From NCBI GenBank assembly GCA_036336695.1, contig JAYZFQ010000071.1, positions 1 to 36,496 on the forward strand: 36,496 nucleotides of DNA, written 5' to 3'. Positions within the stretch are counted from its first letter, which is position 1; every line of letters starts with the position of its first letter. Below the pieces are notes generated by a model that ran no database searches, was not told the DNA's origin, and saw only the letters and a list, made by a program, of their open reading frames with translations. The stretch comes from GCA-2729515 sp036336695 (GTDB taxonomy: Bacteria > Myxococcota_A > UBA9160 > SMWR01). The position numbers were made by a program, and so were the translations under genes. Shown here one piece after another: positions 16,449 to 23,895 of this stretch.

Positions 16449-16765
16449 CGCTGCGTTTCCCTCAGCACCCAATCGAGGTAGGCGTTGCTTCCGCCGGTCG
16501 CCGCCAGGGCCACGACCTCCGGGAGGTCTTAAGGATGAAGCGCCTCCACCCGCGCCGCCAGCGCATCCAGGTGCGCTGCCCGGGTCTTTGCCACGAGCAG
16601 GAATTCCGCGTCGTCCTGGACGCTTCCCTCCCAGCGATAGAAGGAGCGCACCCCCGGCACCACGTTGACGCAGGCAGCCAGGCGCTCCTCCACGAGGGCG
16701 CGCGCCAGGGATTCCGCACAGGCAGAATCGGGGGCGGTCACCAGCACGACCCGGACGTCGGTCAC
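16445..16765 (-). pseudogene. cutA: CutA-family protein interrupted by an in-frame TAA
   Basis: CutA is a small trimeric PII-like protein linked to divalent metal tolerance. The first 78 codons (VVLVTAPDSACAESLARALV, LAACVNVVPGVRSFYRWEG, FLLVAKT, VEALHP) are a clear match. Then the codon that is normally tyrosine in the family HPYE motif is TAA (16531-16529). The frame goes on with DLPEVVALAATGGSNAYLDWVL to a TGA at 16447-16445. The full frame is 107 codons, the normal CutA length, and that TGA overlaps the next ATG as ATGA, so the gene was built to end there. The start is GTG 16765, overlapping the dgt stop. Truncation removes the last strand and helix needed for the trimer. Confidence 0.85.
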
Positions 16766-17913
16766 TCGGGGGCTCCGAAGCGCCGCTTGTGCTCTTCGAT
16801 CGCGAACCGGTCGGTCATGCCCGCGACGTAGTCCGCGATTACGCGGGCTTCGCCATCTTCGGAAATGCGGTCACGCACCTGGTCCGGGAGTCCGCCGGCG
16901 TCTTCGCTGTAGGCGCGAAAGAGATCGCCGATCACGACTTCCGCGCGTTGATTCGAGGCCACGACGTGCGGGTGGTGGTAGAGCTCCCGGTAGAGGAATC
17001 GCTTCAGCTCGCGCTTGCGCTTCTCGGTCTCCGACGAATAGCCGACCAGTCGCTCCCGGTGCCGCCGCACGGCGTCGGCCGAGGCCGGATTCGCGATCGC
17101 GAGCCGCTCCGCCGTCGCTTCGACGAGGTCCGTCGAGAGTTCGTTGATCAGGAAAACGATGACCTGTGCGTGCAGGATCCTCTCGGGAACGGTCCCGAGC
17201 CGGTCTCGGACGGCCCGTGCCCCGTCGCGCCAGAGCGAAACGGCCTCCAGGCGCTCCGGCGAGAGCAGGCCGGAACGCAGTCCGTCGTCCAGGTCGTGGT
17301 TGATGTACGCGATTTCGTCCCCGAAGTCGGCGACCTGACCTTCGAGGCAGGGCTGTGCCGTGGCCTCGGGAACCGGCACCGGATGCTCCCAGTGACACCC
17401 GTGCTTCAAGATTCCCTCCCGGGTTTCCCAGGAGAGATTCAACCCGCGCCAGCTCGGGTAGCGATCCTCGAGCAGGTCGACGATCCGCAAGCTCTGGCGG
17501 TTGTGGTCGAAGCCGCCGTACTCCTTCATGAGTCGCGCCAGCACCCGCTCTCCCGCGTGACCGAACGGGGTGTGTCCCAGGTCATGGGCGAGAACCACGG
17601 CCTCGGCCAGTTCCTCGTTCAGCCGCAGGCTCCGGGCGATGGTGCGCGCGATCTGGCTGGCCTCGAGAGTATGGGTGAGGCGGTTCCGGTAGTGATCGCC
17701 CTCGTGATACACGAACACCTGGGTCTTGTATTCGAGGCGCCGAAAGGCACGGGAATGCACGATGCGGTCCCGGTCGCGCTGGAATCCGGTGCGGTAGCGG
17801 TGCTCGGGCTCCGGGTGGACGCGCCCCCGTGATTCGCCGCTCTTCACGGCGAAGGGCGCGAGTCGCTCCGACTCCTCGAGTTCGAACGCTTCTCGCGTAC
17901 GAACCCGGCTCAC
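16762..17913 (-). CDS. dgt: Deoxyguanosinetriphosphate triphosphohydrolase (dGTPase)
   Basis: An HD-superfamily enzyme that splits dNTPs, classically dGTP, into the nucleoside and triphosphate. The 383-aa protein has HSRAFRRLEYKTQVF (53-67), H81 in NRLTHTLEA, and the HD pair H110-D111 in AHDLGHTPFGHAGE. It also has FGDEIAYINHDLDDGLR with the last metal aspartate. Length and order fit the short (about 380 aa) Dgt type 2 found in many bacteria. The start is GTG 17913, overlapping the upstream mini-protein by 4 nt; the end overlaps cutA by 4 nt. It is the first large gene of the operon. Confidence 0.93.
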   Translation of the reverse strand: MSRVRTREAFELEESERLAPFAVKSGESRGRVHPEPEHRYRTGFQRDRDRIVHSRAFRRLEYKTQVFVYHEGDHYRNRLTHTLEASQIARTIARSLRLNEELAEAVVLAHDLGHTPFGHAGERVLARLMKEYGGFDHNRQSLRIVDLLEDRYPSWRGLNLSWETREGILKHGCHWEHPVPVPEATAQPCLEGQVADFGDEIAYINHDLDDGLRSGLLSPERLEAVSLWRDGARAVRDRLGTVPERILHAQVIVFLINELSTDLVEATAERLAIANPASADAVRRHRERLVGYSSETEKRKRELKRFLYRELYHHPHVVASNQRAEVVIGDLFRAYSEDAGGLPDQVRDRISEDGEARVIADYVAGMTDRFAIEEHKRRFGAPE

Positions 17914-18113
17914 GGGGACCGGGCCCCCTCCGCCGTCTCGAGTACCCGCTCGAGTTCCTGGCGGGACGCCGCATCGATCTCGCCCAGGGGCGAATCCGGG
18001 TCGCCCGCCATCAGGAGCCAGAACGCCGCCCCCGCCGCCCCGAGGGCCGTGAGCAGTGCCAGCCAGCGACGCGGTCGCTTCCGGGTGCGCCGCCGCCGCG
18101 CTCGGCTTGCCAT
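17910..18113 (-). CDS. 67-aa single-pass membrane protein
   Basis: A small unrecognised protein. It has an extremely basic N terminus (MASRARRRRTRKRPRRW), one hydrophobic segment (residues 18-37, ALLTALGAAGAAFWLLMAG) and an acidic soluble tail of about 30 residues (DAASRQELERVLETAEG). By the positive-inside rule the tail is periplasmic. It is first in the dgt operon, has its own strong promoter, and its TGA overlaps the dgt GTG. The ATG at 18113 lies 6 nt from a -10 box and has no Shine-Dalgarno, so translation is probably leaderless. It could instead be a non-functional leader frame. Confidence 0.6.
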   Translation of the reverse strand: MASRARRRRTRKRPRRWLALLTALGAAGAAFWLLMAGDPDSPLGEIDAASRQELERVLETAEGARSP

Positions 18114-18119
18114 GGGCCG

Positions 18120-18148
18120 ACGTTAGGGAGACTCCCGTGGGGCGTCAA
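18120..18148 (-). promoter_or_regulatory. Sigma70 promoter of the dgt-cutA-DHH-queE operon
   Basis: On the minus strand a -35 TTGACG (18148-18143), a 17-nt spacer and a -10 TAACGT (18125-18120) lie 6 nt before the ATG at 18113. Spacing is canonical. The predicted start site falls at the A of the ATG, which implies a leaderless mRNA. Confidence 0.65.
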
Positions 18149-18203
18149 CGGAGACGCAACCTGCATCTCCATGATTCGGCGACGCTTTTTCGAACAGCCC
18201 GGG

Positions 18204-18209
18204 TAGAAT
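18204..18209 (+). promoter_or_regulatory. -10-like box TAGAAT before the class V aminotransferase
   Basis: TAGAAT lies 6 nt before the ATG at 18216, with no Shine-Dalgarno and no good -35. It matches five of six -10 consensus positions and suggests leaderless transcription. Confidence 0.5.
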
Positions 18210-18215
18210 GCCCCC

Positions 18216-19325
18216 ATGCTCCCCGCTGATCTTCCGCGGCGTCTCCTCCTGGGTCCCGGACCGTCGAACGTCCACCCCCGCGTCCGCGAGGCGATGGCCC
18301 GCCCCCTTGTGGGACACATGGACCCGGCGTTCTTCGAACTGCTCGACACCGTCCAGAGCTCGCTCCGCACGCTCTTCGGAACGACGAACCCGCTGACCCT
18401 GCCCCTCTCCGCCACGGGAAGTGCCGGCATGGAGGCCTGCTTCGTCAACCTCGTCGAACCCGGCGATGCAGTGCTCATCGGGGTCGCGGGGGTATTCGGC
18501 AATCGCATGGCCGAGGTGGCGGCTCGCTGCGGCGCAGCGGTCAGCCGGGTCGAGACGCCCCTGGGCAAGCCATTGGACCCGGAACCCATGCTCGAAGCCA
18601 TCGCTCGCGTCCGTCCGCGCATCGTCGGCTTCGTTCACGCAGAGACGTCGACCGGCGTACTCCAACCCGTCGAGGAAATTGCCGCCGCCGCACGGGAGGC
18701 CGGTGCGCTCATCGTGATGGACTGTGTCACCTCGCTTGGGGGCGTCGGTGTGGCGCTCGATGAGTGGGGTGCGGATGCCGCGTACAGTGCGACGCAGAAG
18801 TGCCTCTCCTGTTCACCGGGTCTGTCACCGGTCAGCTTCTCGCCCCGAGCCGTCGAGCGGGCGGCAGCCCGGAACACCCCGGTGCAGAGCTGGTTCCTGG
18901 ACGTGAATCTACTCGCCAACTACGTGGGCGAAGCACGCGTCTACCATCACACCGCCCCGGTGTCGGCGATCTTCGGCCTGGCCGAGGGACTCCGGCTCAT
19001 CGAGGAAGAAGGCATGGAGGCACGAACCGAGCGCCACCGCCGTGCGGCCCACTTCCTGATCGAGGGAATGGGGGAACTCGGTTTCGAGCCGCTGGTAGAG
19101 TCCGCCTTCCGACTGCCGAGCCTCACGACCCTCACCCTGCCCGAGAAGGTCGAGCGGGTGGAAGCGACCTTGCGCCGCCGGTTGCTCGAAACCTACAACA
19201 TCGAAGTCGGCGCTGGACTCGGCCCTCTGGCGGGCAAGGTCTGGCGGGTCGGCCTCATGGGCGAAAACGCGCGAATCACCAACGTCGAGGCACTGCTCTC
19301 CGCCCTCCGCCGGGAGATGGGCTAG
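18216..19325 (+). CDS. Class V aminotransferase, alanine-glyoxylate/serine-pyruvate type
   Basis: A PLP enzyme of the AGXT/SPT family, 369 aa, which moves amino groups between alanine or serine and glyoxylate or pyruvate. It has the N-terminal GPGPSNVHPRV (13-23), ATGSAGMEA around 66-74, D169 in VMDCVTSLGG, and the PLP lysine K195 in SATQKCLSCSPG. SFLD-type and late arginine contacts (GLGPLAGKVWRVGLMG) follow. These motifs mark glyoxylate aminotransferases rather than cysteine desulfurases. It is monocistronic and ends 10 nt from the convergent dienelactone hydrolase gene. Confidence 0.9.
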   Translation: MLPADLPRRLLLGPGPSNVHPRVREAMARPLVGHMDPAFFELLDTVQSSLRTLFGTTNPLTLPLSATGSAGMEACFVNLVEPGDAVLIGVAGVFGNRMAEVAARCGAAVSRVETPLGKPLDPEPMLEAIARVRPRIVGFVHAETSTGVLQPVEEIAAAAREAGALIVMDCVTSLGGVGVALDEWGADAAYSATQKCLSCSPGLSPVSFSPRAVERAAARNTPVQSWFLDVNLLANYVGEARVYHHTAPVSAIFGLAEGLRLIEEEGMEARTERHRRAAHFLIEGMGELGFEPLVESAFRLPSLTTLTLPEKVERVEATLRRRLLETYNIEVGAGLGPLAGKVWRVGLMGENARITNVEALLSALRREMG

Positions 19326-19335
19326 CGCGCCCGTC

Positions 19336-20076
19336 CTAGCGGAGCTGACGCGCGAACAGATCCTTCACCCGCTCCCAGGCATCGGTCGCCGCACTCTCCA
19401 CGTAGCTCTCCCGCTGGTCGCAGAAGAAACCGTGATCGCAGTCGGGGTAGACCACGACTTCGTGGTCCGTGCCGGCCTGCTCGAGCGCTGCCCGGATCGC
19501 GTCCACTTCATCGAGGGGGATGAAGCCGTCTCGATCCCCGAAGAGGCAGAGGATCCTTCCGCGAATCTTTTCCGTGCGTCCGAGGGTCGCGTCCTGACCG
19601 CCCGGACCCTGAGGCGCGGCGATGCCGCCCCCGTAGAAACTCGCGGCGGCCGCGAGATTCGTCTCGCACGCGGCCAGGTAGGTCATGTGTCCACCGATGC
19701 AGAATCCCATGGCCCCGATCTTGTCATCCCGGACATCGTCCCGGCCCCGCAGATAGGCGAGCGCCGTGTTGACATCGGCGACCATCTCGTTGGCGACCAG
19801 GGCCCCGAGGAGTTGCATGCCCTGGGCCATGCCGTCCTCGTCGTACCCGTATTCCACCCCGGGTCCGGTCCGGTGGAAGAAGTCCGGAGCCAGTGCAACG
19901 TAGCCTTCCCGCGCCACGCGCTCGGTCACGTCCCGGATGTGCGCGTTGATGCCGAAGATCTCCATGAAAACGAGGACGGCCGGGTGCGGTCCGTCGCCTT
20001 CCGGCACCGCGAGGTACCCGCCCATGGCACCCCCGCCCTCGAAGGGAATCTCTACTCGTTCGGTGCGAATCGTCAT
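19336..20076 (-). CDS. Dienelactone hydrolase family protein
   Basis: A cytosolic alpha/beta hydrolase of 246 aa with the DLH catalytic set: C126 as nucleophile in GFCIGG, D183 in GDRDGFIP, and H215 in DCDHGFF. E39 in MEIFG matches the glutamate that gates the DLH cysteine. Family members open dienelactones in chlorocatechol breakdown, but many have other ester or lactone substrates, so the substrate is open. The ATG at 20076 has GGAGGAG upstream. It sits 18 nt after the miaE stop and may be co-transcribed with it. Confidence 0.88.
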   Translation of the reverse strand: MTIRTERVEIPFEGGGAMGGYLAVPEGDGPHPAVLVFMEIFGINAHIRDVTERVAREGYVALAPDFFHRTGPGVEYGYDEDGMAQGMQLLGALVANEMVADVNTALAYLRGRDDVRDDKIGAMGFCIGGHMTYLAACETNLAAAASFYGGGIAAPQGPGGQDATLGRTEKIRGRILCLFGDRDGFIPLDEVDAIRAALEQAGTDHEVVVYPDCDHGFFCDQRESYVESAATDAWERVKDLFARQLR

Positions 20077-20094
20077 CGGTCGGGTCTCCTCCAG

Positions 20095-20670
20095 TCAGGT
20101 GTGCATGCGCGGGAGCGCCGGGGTCGTCTCCAGGACCTCTGCCTCCCGTTCGGCCAGCTCGCGCAGACGCTCCCGCACCGTCGCCTCGCTCGCGAGGGCC
20201 TCGGCGAGGTCGAGGTAGATGCGGTGGTGCCGCGCCTCATCCGCGAGCAGGTCCTTGTAGAGTGCGGCGAGTTCCGGATCGCGAACTGCCTCGGCCAGCA
20301 GACCGAATCGCTCGCAACTGCGCGCCTCGATCAGCGCACCGCACAGCAGTGTGTCGACCAGCAGCTCCGGCTCTCGGCTCCGCGCCGCCTGCCGCAGGAG
20401 ACCGGCGTAGGGGCTGGGTTTCTGGCGCCCGAACGCGACACCGCGGCGCCGCAGGAGTTGGAGAACGGTCTCGAAGTGGGTGAGTTCTTCCCGCGCCAGG
20501 CACGACAGGGGCTCCTGCAGGAACGCATGCTCGGGGTAGCGGAACAGCAGCTGCACCGCCGTCCCGGCTGCCTTTCGCTCGCAGTGCGCGTGGTCGACGA
20601 GCACCGCGTCCAGGTCGCTGAGCGCCAATGCCAACCACTCCGGTCGGGTCGGAGCTGCGAGGTTCAGCAT
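20095..20670 (-). CDS. miaE: tRNA-(ms2io6A37) hydroxylase MiaE
   Basis: A non-heme diiron monooxygenase that hydroxylates the isopentenyl group of ms2i6A at position 37 of tRNAs. The 191-aa protein shows the four-helix ferritin-like iron ligands: DHAHCERKAAG, REELTHFE (ExxH), a CGALIEARSCERF helix, and DEARHHRIYLDLA (ExxH). It starts at ATG 20670 (LNLAAPTRPEW follows), since the core begins about 10 residues later and a TACGTT box lies just before. MiaB and MiaA are not in the window. Confidence 0.9.
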   Translation of the reverse strand: MLNLAAPTRPEWLALALSDLDAVLVDHAHCERKAAGTAVQLLFRYPEHAFLQEPLSCLAREELTHFETVLQLLRRRGVAFGRQKPSPYAGLLRQAARSREPELLVDTLLCGALIEARSCERFGLLAEAVRDPELAALYKDLLADEARHHRIYLDLAEALASEATVRERLRELAEREAEVLETTPALPRMHT

Positions 20671-20678
20671 GGGGCCGG

Positions 20679-20684
20679 AACGTA
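20679..20684 (-). promoter_or_regulatory. -10-like box TACGTT before miaE
   Basis: On the minus strand TACGTT (20684-20679) lies 8 nt before the miaE ATG, with only G and C between and no Shine-Dalgarno. It is part of the recurrent start-proximal pattern. Confidence 0.4.
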
Positions 20685-20715
20685 GGCCGAGCGGCCCGCT
20701 CTGACCACTCGCCGG

Positions 20716-20724
20716 TGATAAGAT
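20716..20724 (+). promoter_or_regulatory. Extended -10 box before the aldo/keto reductase
   Basis: TGATAAGAT is an extended -10 (TG, one base, then TAAGAT at 20719-20724) ending 7 nt before the ATG at 20732. No Shine-Dalgarno is present. The expected start site is at or beside the ATG. Confidence 0.5.
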
Positions 20725-20731
20725 CCAGCCC

Positions 20732-21685
20732 ATGGAATACCGCAGACTCGGCGGCAGCGGGCTCCGGGTGAGCGAGGTCTCCCTCGGATCCTGGCTCACC
20801 CTCGGCTCGAGCGTGGACCGGGAGGCAACCCGGAAGATCGTCGAGCACGCCTACGACCTGGGAATCAACTTCTTCGACACCGCCGACATCTACGCGAAGG
20901 GAGAGGCCGAGGAAACCCTCGGCGCCGCGCTCCGTGGGATCCCGCGTCCCTACATCGTGCTGGCAACGAAGTGCTTCTTTCCGCTGTCGAATGACCCGAA
21001 CGACAAGGGGCTCTCACGCAAGCACATCTTCGAAAGCGTCGAGCAGTCGCTTCGGAGACTCGGTACCGACTACCTCGATCTTCACCAGTGTCACCGTCCC
21101 GACCCGGAGACACCGATCGAAGAAACGGTCTGCGCCTACGAAGACCTCGTACGCCAGGGAAAGCTGCTCTACTGGGGCGTCTCGGAGTGGACTAGCGAAG
21201 ACATTGTCACCGCCTGCCGTATCGCCGATGCGCGCAACGCCTACCGGCCGGTATCCAATCAACCGCAGTACAACATCTTTCGCCGGGGCATCGAACGCAA
21301 GCACCTCCGGGTGTGCGAGGACGCCGGTGTGGGTCAAATCGTCTTCAGCCCCCTCGCCCAGGGCGTACTCACCGGAAAGTACTCCGGCGGCACGATCCCG
21401 AGCGGCACCCGCGCGGGAGACGAGGAGCGCAACCGCTTCATGGGCGACTTCCTGAAGCCCCAGTGTGTGGCCCAGGTGGATCAACTGAAGCCCCTGGCCG
21501 ATGAACTCGGGATCAACCTGGCGCAACTGGCCTTGGCGTGGTGCCTGCGTCACCCGAACGTGTCGAGCGTCATCGTCGGCGCCACACGCCCGGAACAGAT
21601 CGAGGACAACGCCGCCGCCGCGGGTTTCCGCCTGCCCGAGGAAATCGTCCAGCGGATCGACGCTCTCACGTCCGAAGCCCGCTAG
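20732..21685 (+). CDS. Aldo/keto reductase (Kv-beta/YghZ-like)
   Basis: An NADPH-dependent (beta/alpha)8 reductase of 317 aa. The catalytic tetrad is visible: D49 and Y54 in FFDTADIYAKG, K80 in LATKCFF, and H118 in YLDLHQCH. GVSEWT, then SNQPQYNIFRR, and the coenzyme site (VIVGATRPEQIEDN near the end) place it with the AKR families that include potassium-channel beta subunits and E. coli YghZ. The physiological aldehyde or ketone is unknown. It is a single gene, divergent from miaE and convergent with a VOC gene 12 nt away. Confidence 0.9.
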   Translation: MEYRRLGGSGLRVSEVSLGSWLTLGSSVDREATRKIVEHAYDLGINFFDTADIYAKGEAEETLGAALRGIPRPYIVLATKCFFPLSNDPNDKGLSRKHIFESVEQSLRRLGTDYLDLHQCHRPDPETPIEETVCAYEDLVRQGKLLYWGVSEWTSEDIVTACRIADARNAYRPVSNQPQYNIFRRGIERKHLRVCEDAGVGQIVFSPLAQGVLTGKYSGGTIPSGTRAGDEERNRFMGDFLKPQCVAQVDQLKPLADELGINLAQLALAWCLRHPNVSSVIVGATRPEQIEDNAAAAGFRLPEEIVQRIDALTSEAR

Positions 21686-21697
21686 TCGCGACTTCGT

Positions 21698-22222
21698 TCA
21701 GGCCTTCTGCTCGGGTGGGTATGCTTCTACCCGAGGCGGATCGCCCACCGTGGGGTTCGGCTCGTGCAGGAGGCGCTCCGCGTCGCTCAGATCGGCCGCG
21801 GTGAACTCGCGGGTCGTCAGACAGAATTCGACCATGATGTCGTTCGGGTCGTTCACGTAGATGGAACGGCACCAGCCATGATCGATCTCCCAGCAGAACA
21901 AGCCGTGTTCCCGCCACCGCGCGAGGTGACCGTCCAGCTCTTCCGCGCTGTGGGCGGTGAACGCCACGTGGTTCGCCCAGCGCGGCAGGCCGAGTCCGTC
22001 CGAGATGGCAGCCGACCAGTCGGCGGGGAGCGCAGGGTCGTGGATGTCCCAGAAGGCGATCATGCCGTGGCCGCCCGTGTCGTAGAAGAGGTGTTTCGCG
22101 AAGCCAGCGTCGCCAGCTTTGGCAACCTCGACCTTGGAGAGCTTGAAACCCATCGGCCCGGTGTAGAAGGCGTGTGTCGCTTCTACGTCGCGGGTCGCGA
22201 GGGCAACATGGTGAATGCCCAT
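21698..22222 (-). CDS. VOC-family (glyoxalase/dioxygenase-like) protein
   Basis: A vicinal-oxygen-chelate protein of 174 aa. Paired beta-alpha-beta-beta-beta units begin at MGIHHVALATRDVEATHAFY and at WANHVAFTAHSAEELDGHL. Likely metal ligands are H5, H85 and E132 (in NDIMVEFC). Such proteins include ring-cleaving dioxygenases, glyoxalases and resistance proteins; YVNDPNDIMVEF resembles the dioxygenase-type end. The ATG at 22222 is chosen because AAGGAG lies 7 nt upstream; a longer frame begins 63 nt further. The reaction is not assignable. Confidence 0.85.
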   Translation of the reverse strand: MGIHHVALATRDVEATHAFYTGPMGFKLSKVEVAKAGDAGFAKHLFYDTGGHGMIAFWDIHDPALPADWSAAISDGLGLPRWANHVAFTAHSAEELDGHLARWREHGLFCWEIDHGWCRSIYVNDPNDIMVEFCLTTREFTAADLSDAERLLHEPNPTVGDPPRVEAYPPEQKA

Positions 22223-22242
22223 ACAGTTGCTCCTTCTCGGGT

Positions 22243-22271
22243 TTTTTATCATTCCCGCCGAAACGTGCCAA
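22243..22271 (-). promoter_or_regulatory. Sigma70-like promoter of the VOC gene
   Basis: On the minus strand a -35 TTGGCA (22271-22266), 17-nt spacer and -10 TAAAAA (22248-22243) precede a short leader with AAGGAG before the ATG at 22222. Unlike its neighbours, this gene has a normal leader. Confidence 0.5.
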
Positions 22272-22291
22272 ACGCCCGGCCCCACCGGCGC

Positions 22292-22297
22292 TACTGT
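22292..22297 (+). promoter_or_regulatory. -10-like box TACTGT before the DedA-type gene
   Basis: TACTGT ends 6 nt before the GTG at 22304. There is no Shine-Dalgarno. It supports both the GTG start and leaderless transcription. Confidence 0.4.
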
Positions 22298-22303
22298 CCC
22301 TTC

Positions 22304-22963
22304 GTGTGGAAGCCCATCCTTCTCCTGGCTCTGCTCGCTGGCGGTATCGCCACGGCCTGGGCAACGGGGCTGTTCGACGAGTTGACACTCGAAGGTGTGC
22401 GGAACCTCGTCGAGGACGCGGGCTGGTGGGGGCCGCTGGTGCTCATCGCGCTATTCGGACTCGAAGGGCTGGGGATTGTTCCCGCGTTTCCCTTCCTCGT
22501 GACGGCTGCGGCCGTATGGCCCCCCTTCGAAGCCTTCGTGATCAACATGATCGGTGCGCTCTGGGCAAGTGTCGTCGGTTTCACCTACGCCCGGACGCTT
22601 GGCCGGGAATTCATTGCCGAACGGCTTCCCGAGCGCATGCGCCGCTTCGAACGCCGAATCGAAGAGCGGGCGATTCCCACCGTGATCGGCATCCGCCTCA
22701 TGTTCTTCGTTGCACCGTATGCGCACTGGGCACTCGGCCTCTCTCCCGTGAGCCTGCGCGCCTACCTCGTGGGGACCACGATCGGCTACGTGCCCTGGGT
22801 CATCGCTTTCACGTTCTTCGGCAACGCCATGGTCGAATGGGGGAGCCGACAGCCCCTCGAAGTCTGGATCGGGATTGCGGGCGTCGGCCTGCTGACGTTT
22901 CTGGCCGTCCGGACGTGGCGTGCCCGCCGCAGGGTTTCGGACCGGGATTCACCCCCGGGCTGA
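22304..22963 (+). CDS. DedA/TVP38-type (VTT domain) membrane protein
   Basis: A 219-aa inner-membrane protein with about five hydrophobic segments. The VTT/SNARE-associated domain is recognisable: GLEGLGIVPAFPFLVTAA, then GALWASVVGFTYARTLGREF, then IGIRLMFFVAPYAHWALGLSPVSLRAYLVGT with the conserved arginine and glycine-proline loop. Members of the family act as lipid scramblases or transporters for undecaprenyl phosphate or phospholipids; which applies here is unknown. The start is GTG 22304 and the first helix begins at residue 4. It ends 3 nt from the convergent hydrolase gene. Confidence 0.82.
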   Translation: MWKPILLLALLAGGIATAWATGLFDELTLEGVRNLVEDAGWWGPLVLIALFGLEGLGIVPAFPFLVTAAAVWPPFEAFVINMIGALWASVVGFTYARTLGREFIAERLPERMRRFERRIEERAIPTVIGIRLMFFVAPYAHWALGLSPVSLRAYLVGTTIGYVPWVIAFTFFGNAMVEWGSRQPLEVWIGIAGVGLLTFLAVRTWRARRRVSDRDSPPG

Positions 22964-22966
22964 AGC

Positions 22967-23809
22967 TCAGCCGAGGAACTCCGCGACCACCCGGTTGAAC
23001 TTCTCCGGGTTCTCCCAGAACATGAAGTGGCTCCCGCCCTCTTCCGCGGCAAAGCCCTCCAGCTGCGCACCGGGAATCTGCGACTGGATCCATTCCTGGG
23101 ACGCAAAGGGCACCACGCTCGCCCGGCCCGCGATGATCAGCGTCGGGATGTCGATCCGGGGAATCAGGTCGCGCCAGTCGGCCATCGCGGTGTCCTGAAG
23201 CAAGGCCGCCGCTGCCATGCGAGGCATGCGCAGGTTTTCCTCGACAATGAACCGGCGATCCGCCGGCGAGACACCCGGGGACAGCATGCCCTCCACAAAG
23301 GCGGCGGAAAAATTGCGGGAATCTGCACCGATGAGCGCGTCGCAGTTGCGGCCGAGTTCCGCGCCGTCCGTGATGCACCCGGCCCGGTCCCGCGCTTCGG
23401 CAGACCATCCCGGACGGGCCAGAAGGGTCGGCGGCTGCTCGGCAATCACGAGCTTGGAGAAGCGGTCGCGCCCGAAGAGCTCGAAGTGGCTCCACAGAAC
23501 GGCGTTGCCCATCGAATGCCCGAGAACGGCCAGGGAATCCAACCCGAGGGCCTCGAGCACTTCGTGGAGGTCACAGGCCAGACGCGAAACCCGGTAGCCA
23601 TGGGTGGGCTTGTCCGATTCGCCGTGGCCGCGCAGGTCCAACGCCATGACGCGGTAGCGGTCCGAGAGTCCATCGAGTTGGTGGCGGAACATCGCCGCCG
23701 TCTGGGACCAGCCGGGGATCAGGAGCAGCGGCGCACCCGCGCCGGCTTCCAGCAGGTTCAGGCCTACGCCGTCGGAGGTCGTCAGTCGCTGTCGCCGAAT
23801 TTCTGCCAC
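22967..23809 (-). CDS. Alpha/beta hydrolase
   Basis: A 280-aa alpha/beta-fold hydrolase of the epoxide-hydrolase/haloperoxidase/lactonase group. It has an oxyanion region LIPGWSQTA (30-38), LDLRGHGESDKP (58-69), and the nucleophile S99 in LGHSMGNAV. A late histidine in EEGGSHFMFWENP serves as the catalytic base, and the acid is probably near PTLIIAGRASVVPF. The substrate cannot be inferred. The start is GTG 23809, 6 nt after a TAGCCT box. It diverges from the B12 riboswitch. Confidence 0.88.
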   Translation of the reverse strand: MAEIRRQRLTTSDGVGLNLLEAGAGAPLLLIPGWSQTAAMFRHQLDGLSDRYRVMALDLRGHGESDKPTHGYRVSRLACDLHEVLEALGLDSLAVLGHSMGNAVLWSHFELFGRDRFSKLVIAEQPPTLLARPGWSAEARDRAGCITDGAELGRNCDALIGADSRNFSAAFVEGMLSPGVSPADRRFIVEENLRMPRMAAAALLQDTAMADWRDLIPRIDIPTLIIAGRASVVPFASQEWIQSQIPGAQLEGFAAEEGGSHFMFWENPEKFNRVVAEFLG

Positions 23810-23815
23810 GGCTGG

Positions 23816-23821
23816 AGGCTA
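23816..23821 (-). promoter_or_regulatory. -10-like box TAGCCT before the alpha/beta hydrolase
   Basis: On the minus strand TAGCCT (23821-23816) ends 6 nt before the GTG at 23809, with no Shine-Dalgarno. It fits the TANNNT start-proximal pattern. Confidence 0.35.
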
Positions 23822-23859
23822 CCGGCGACCGAGGCGAGGAGCGATTCCCCGGAGAGCGA

Positions 23860-23888
23860 TTGACCTTCGTGACACCTCGGGGTATCAA
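23860..23888 (+). promoter_or_regulatory. Sigma70 promoter of the B12 riboswitch-btuB operon
   Basis: TTGACC (23860-23865), a 17-nt spacer and TATCAA (23883-23888) form a canonical promoter. The predicted start site, near 23895, is just before the first conserved helix of the cobalamin riboswitch. Confidence 0.65.
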
Positions 23889-23895
23889 GCCTCGA

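Noticed and set aside
12502..16765. Reassignment of TAG and TAA to amino acids as the cause of the in-frame stops
   Set aside because: TAG ends the MaoC, aminopeptidase, class V aminotransferase, aldo/keto reductase and other intact genes at family-typical lengths, and TAA ends the TolB-like gene. Only two internal stops are seen.
7829..17913. A nucleotide-depletion antiphage island (kinase-deaminase plus dGTPase)
   Set aside because: The two genes are 8 kb apart on separate transcripts, among housekeeping genes, with no other defence genes, integrase or composition shift.
19324..19343. GCTAG...CTAGC inverted repeat between convergent genes as a terminator
   Set aside because: A 5-bp stem with a 10-nt loop and no T-run; it is mostly the two opposed TAG stop codons.
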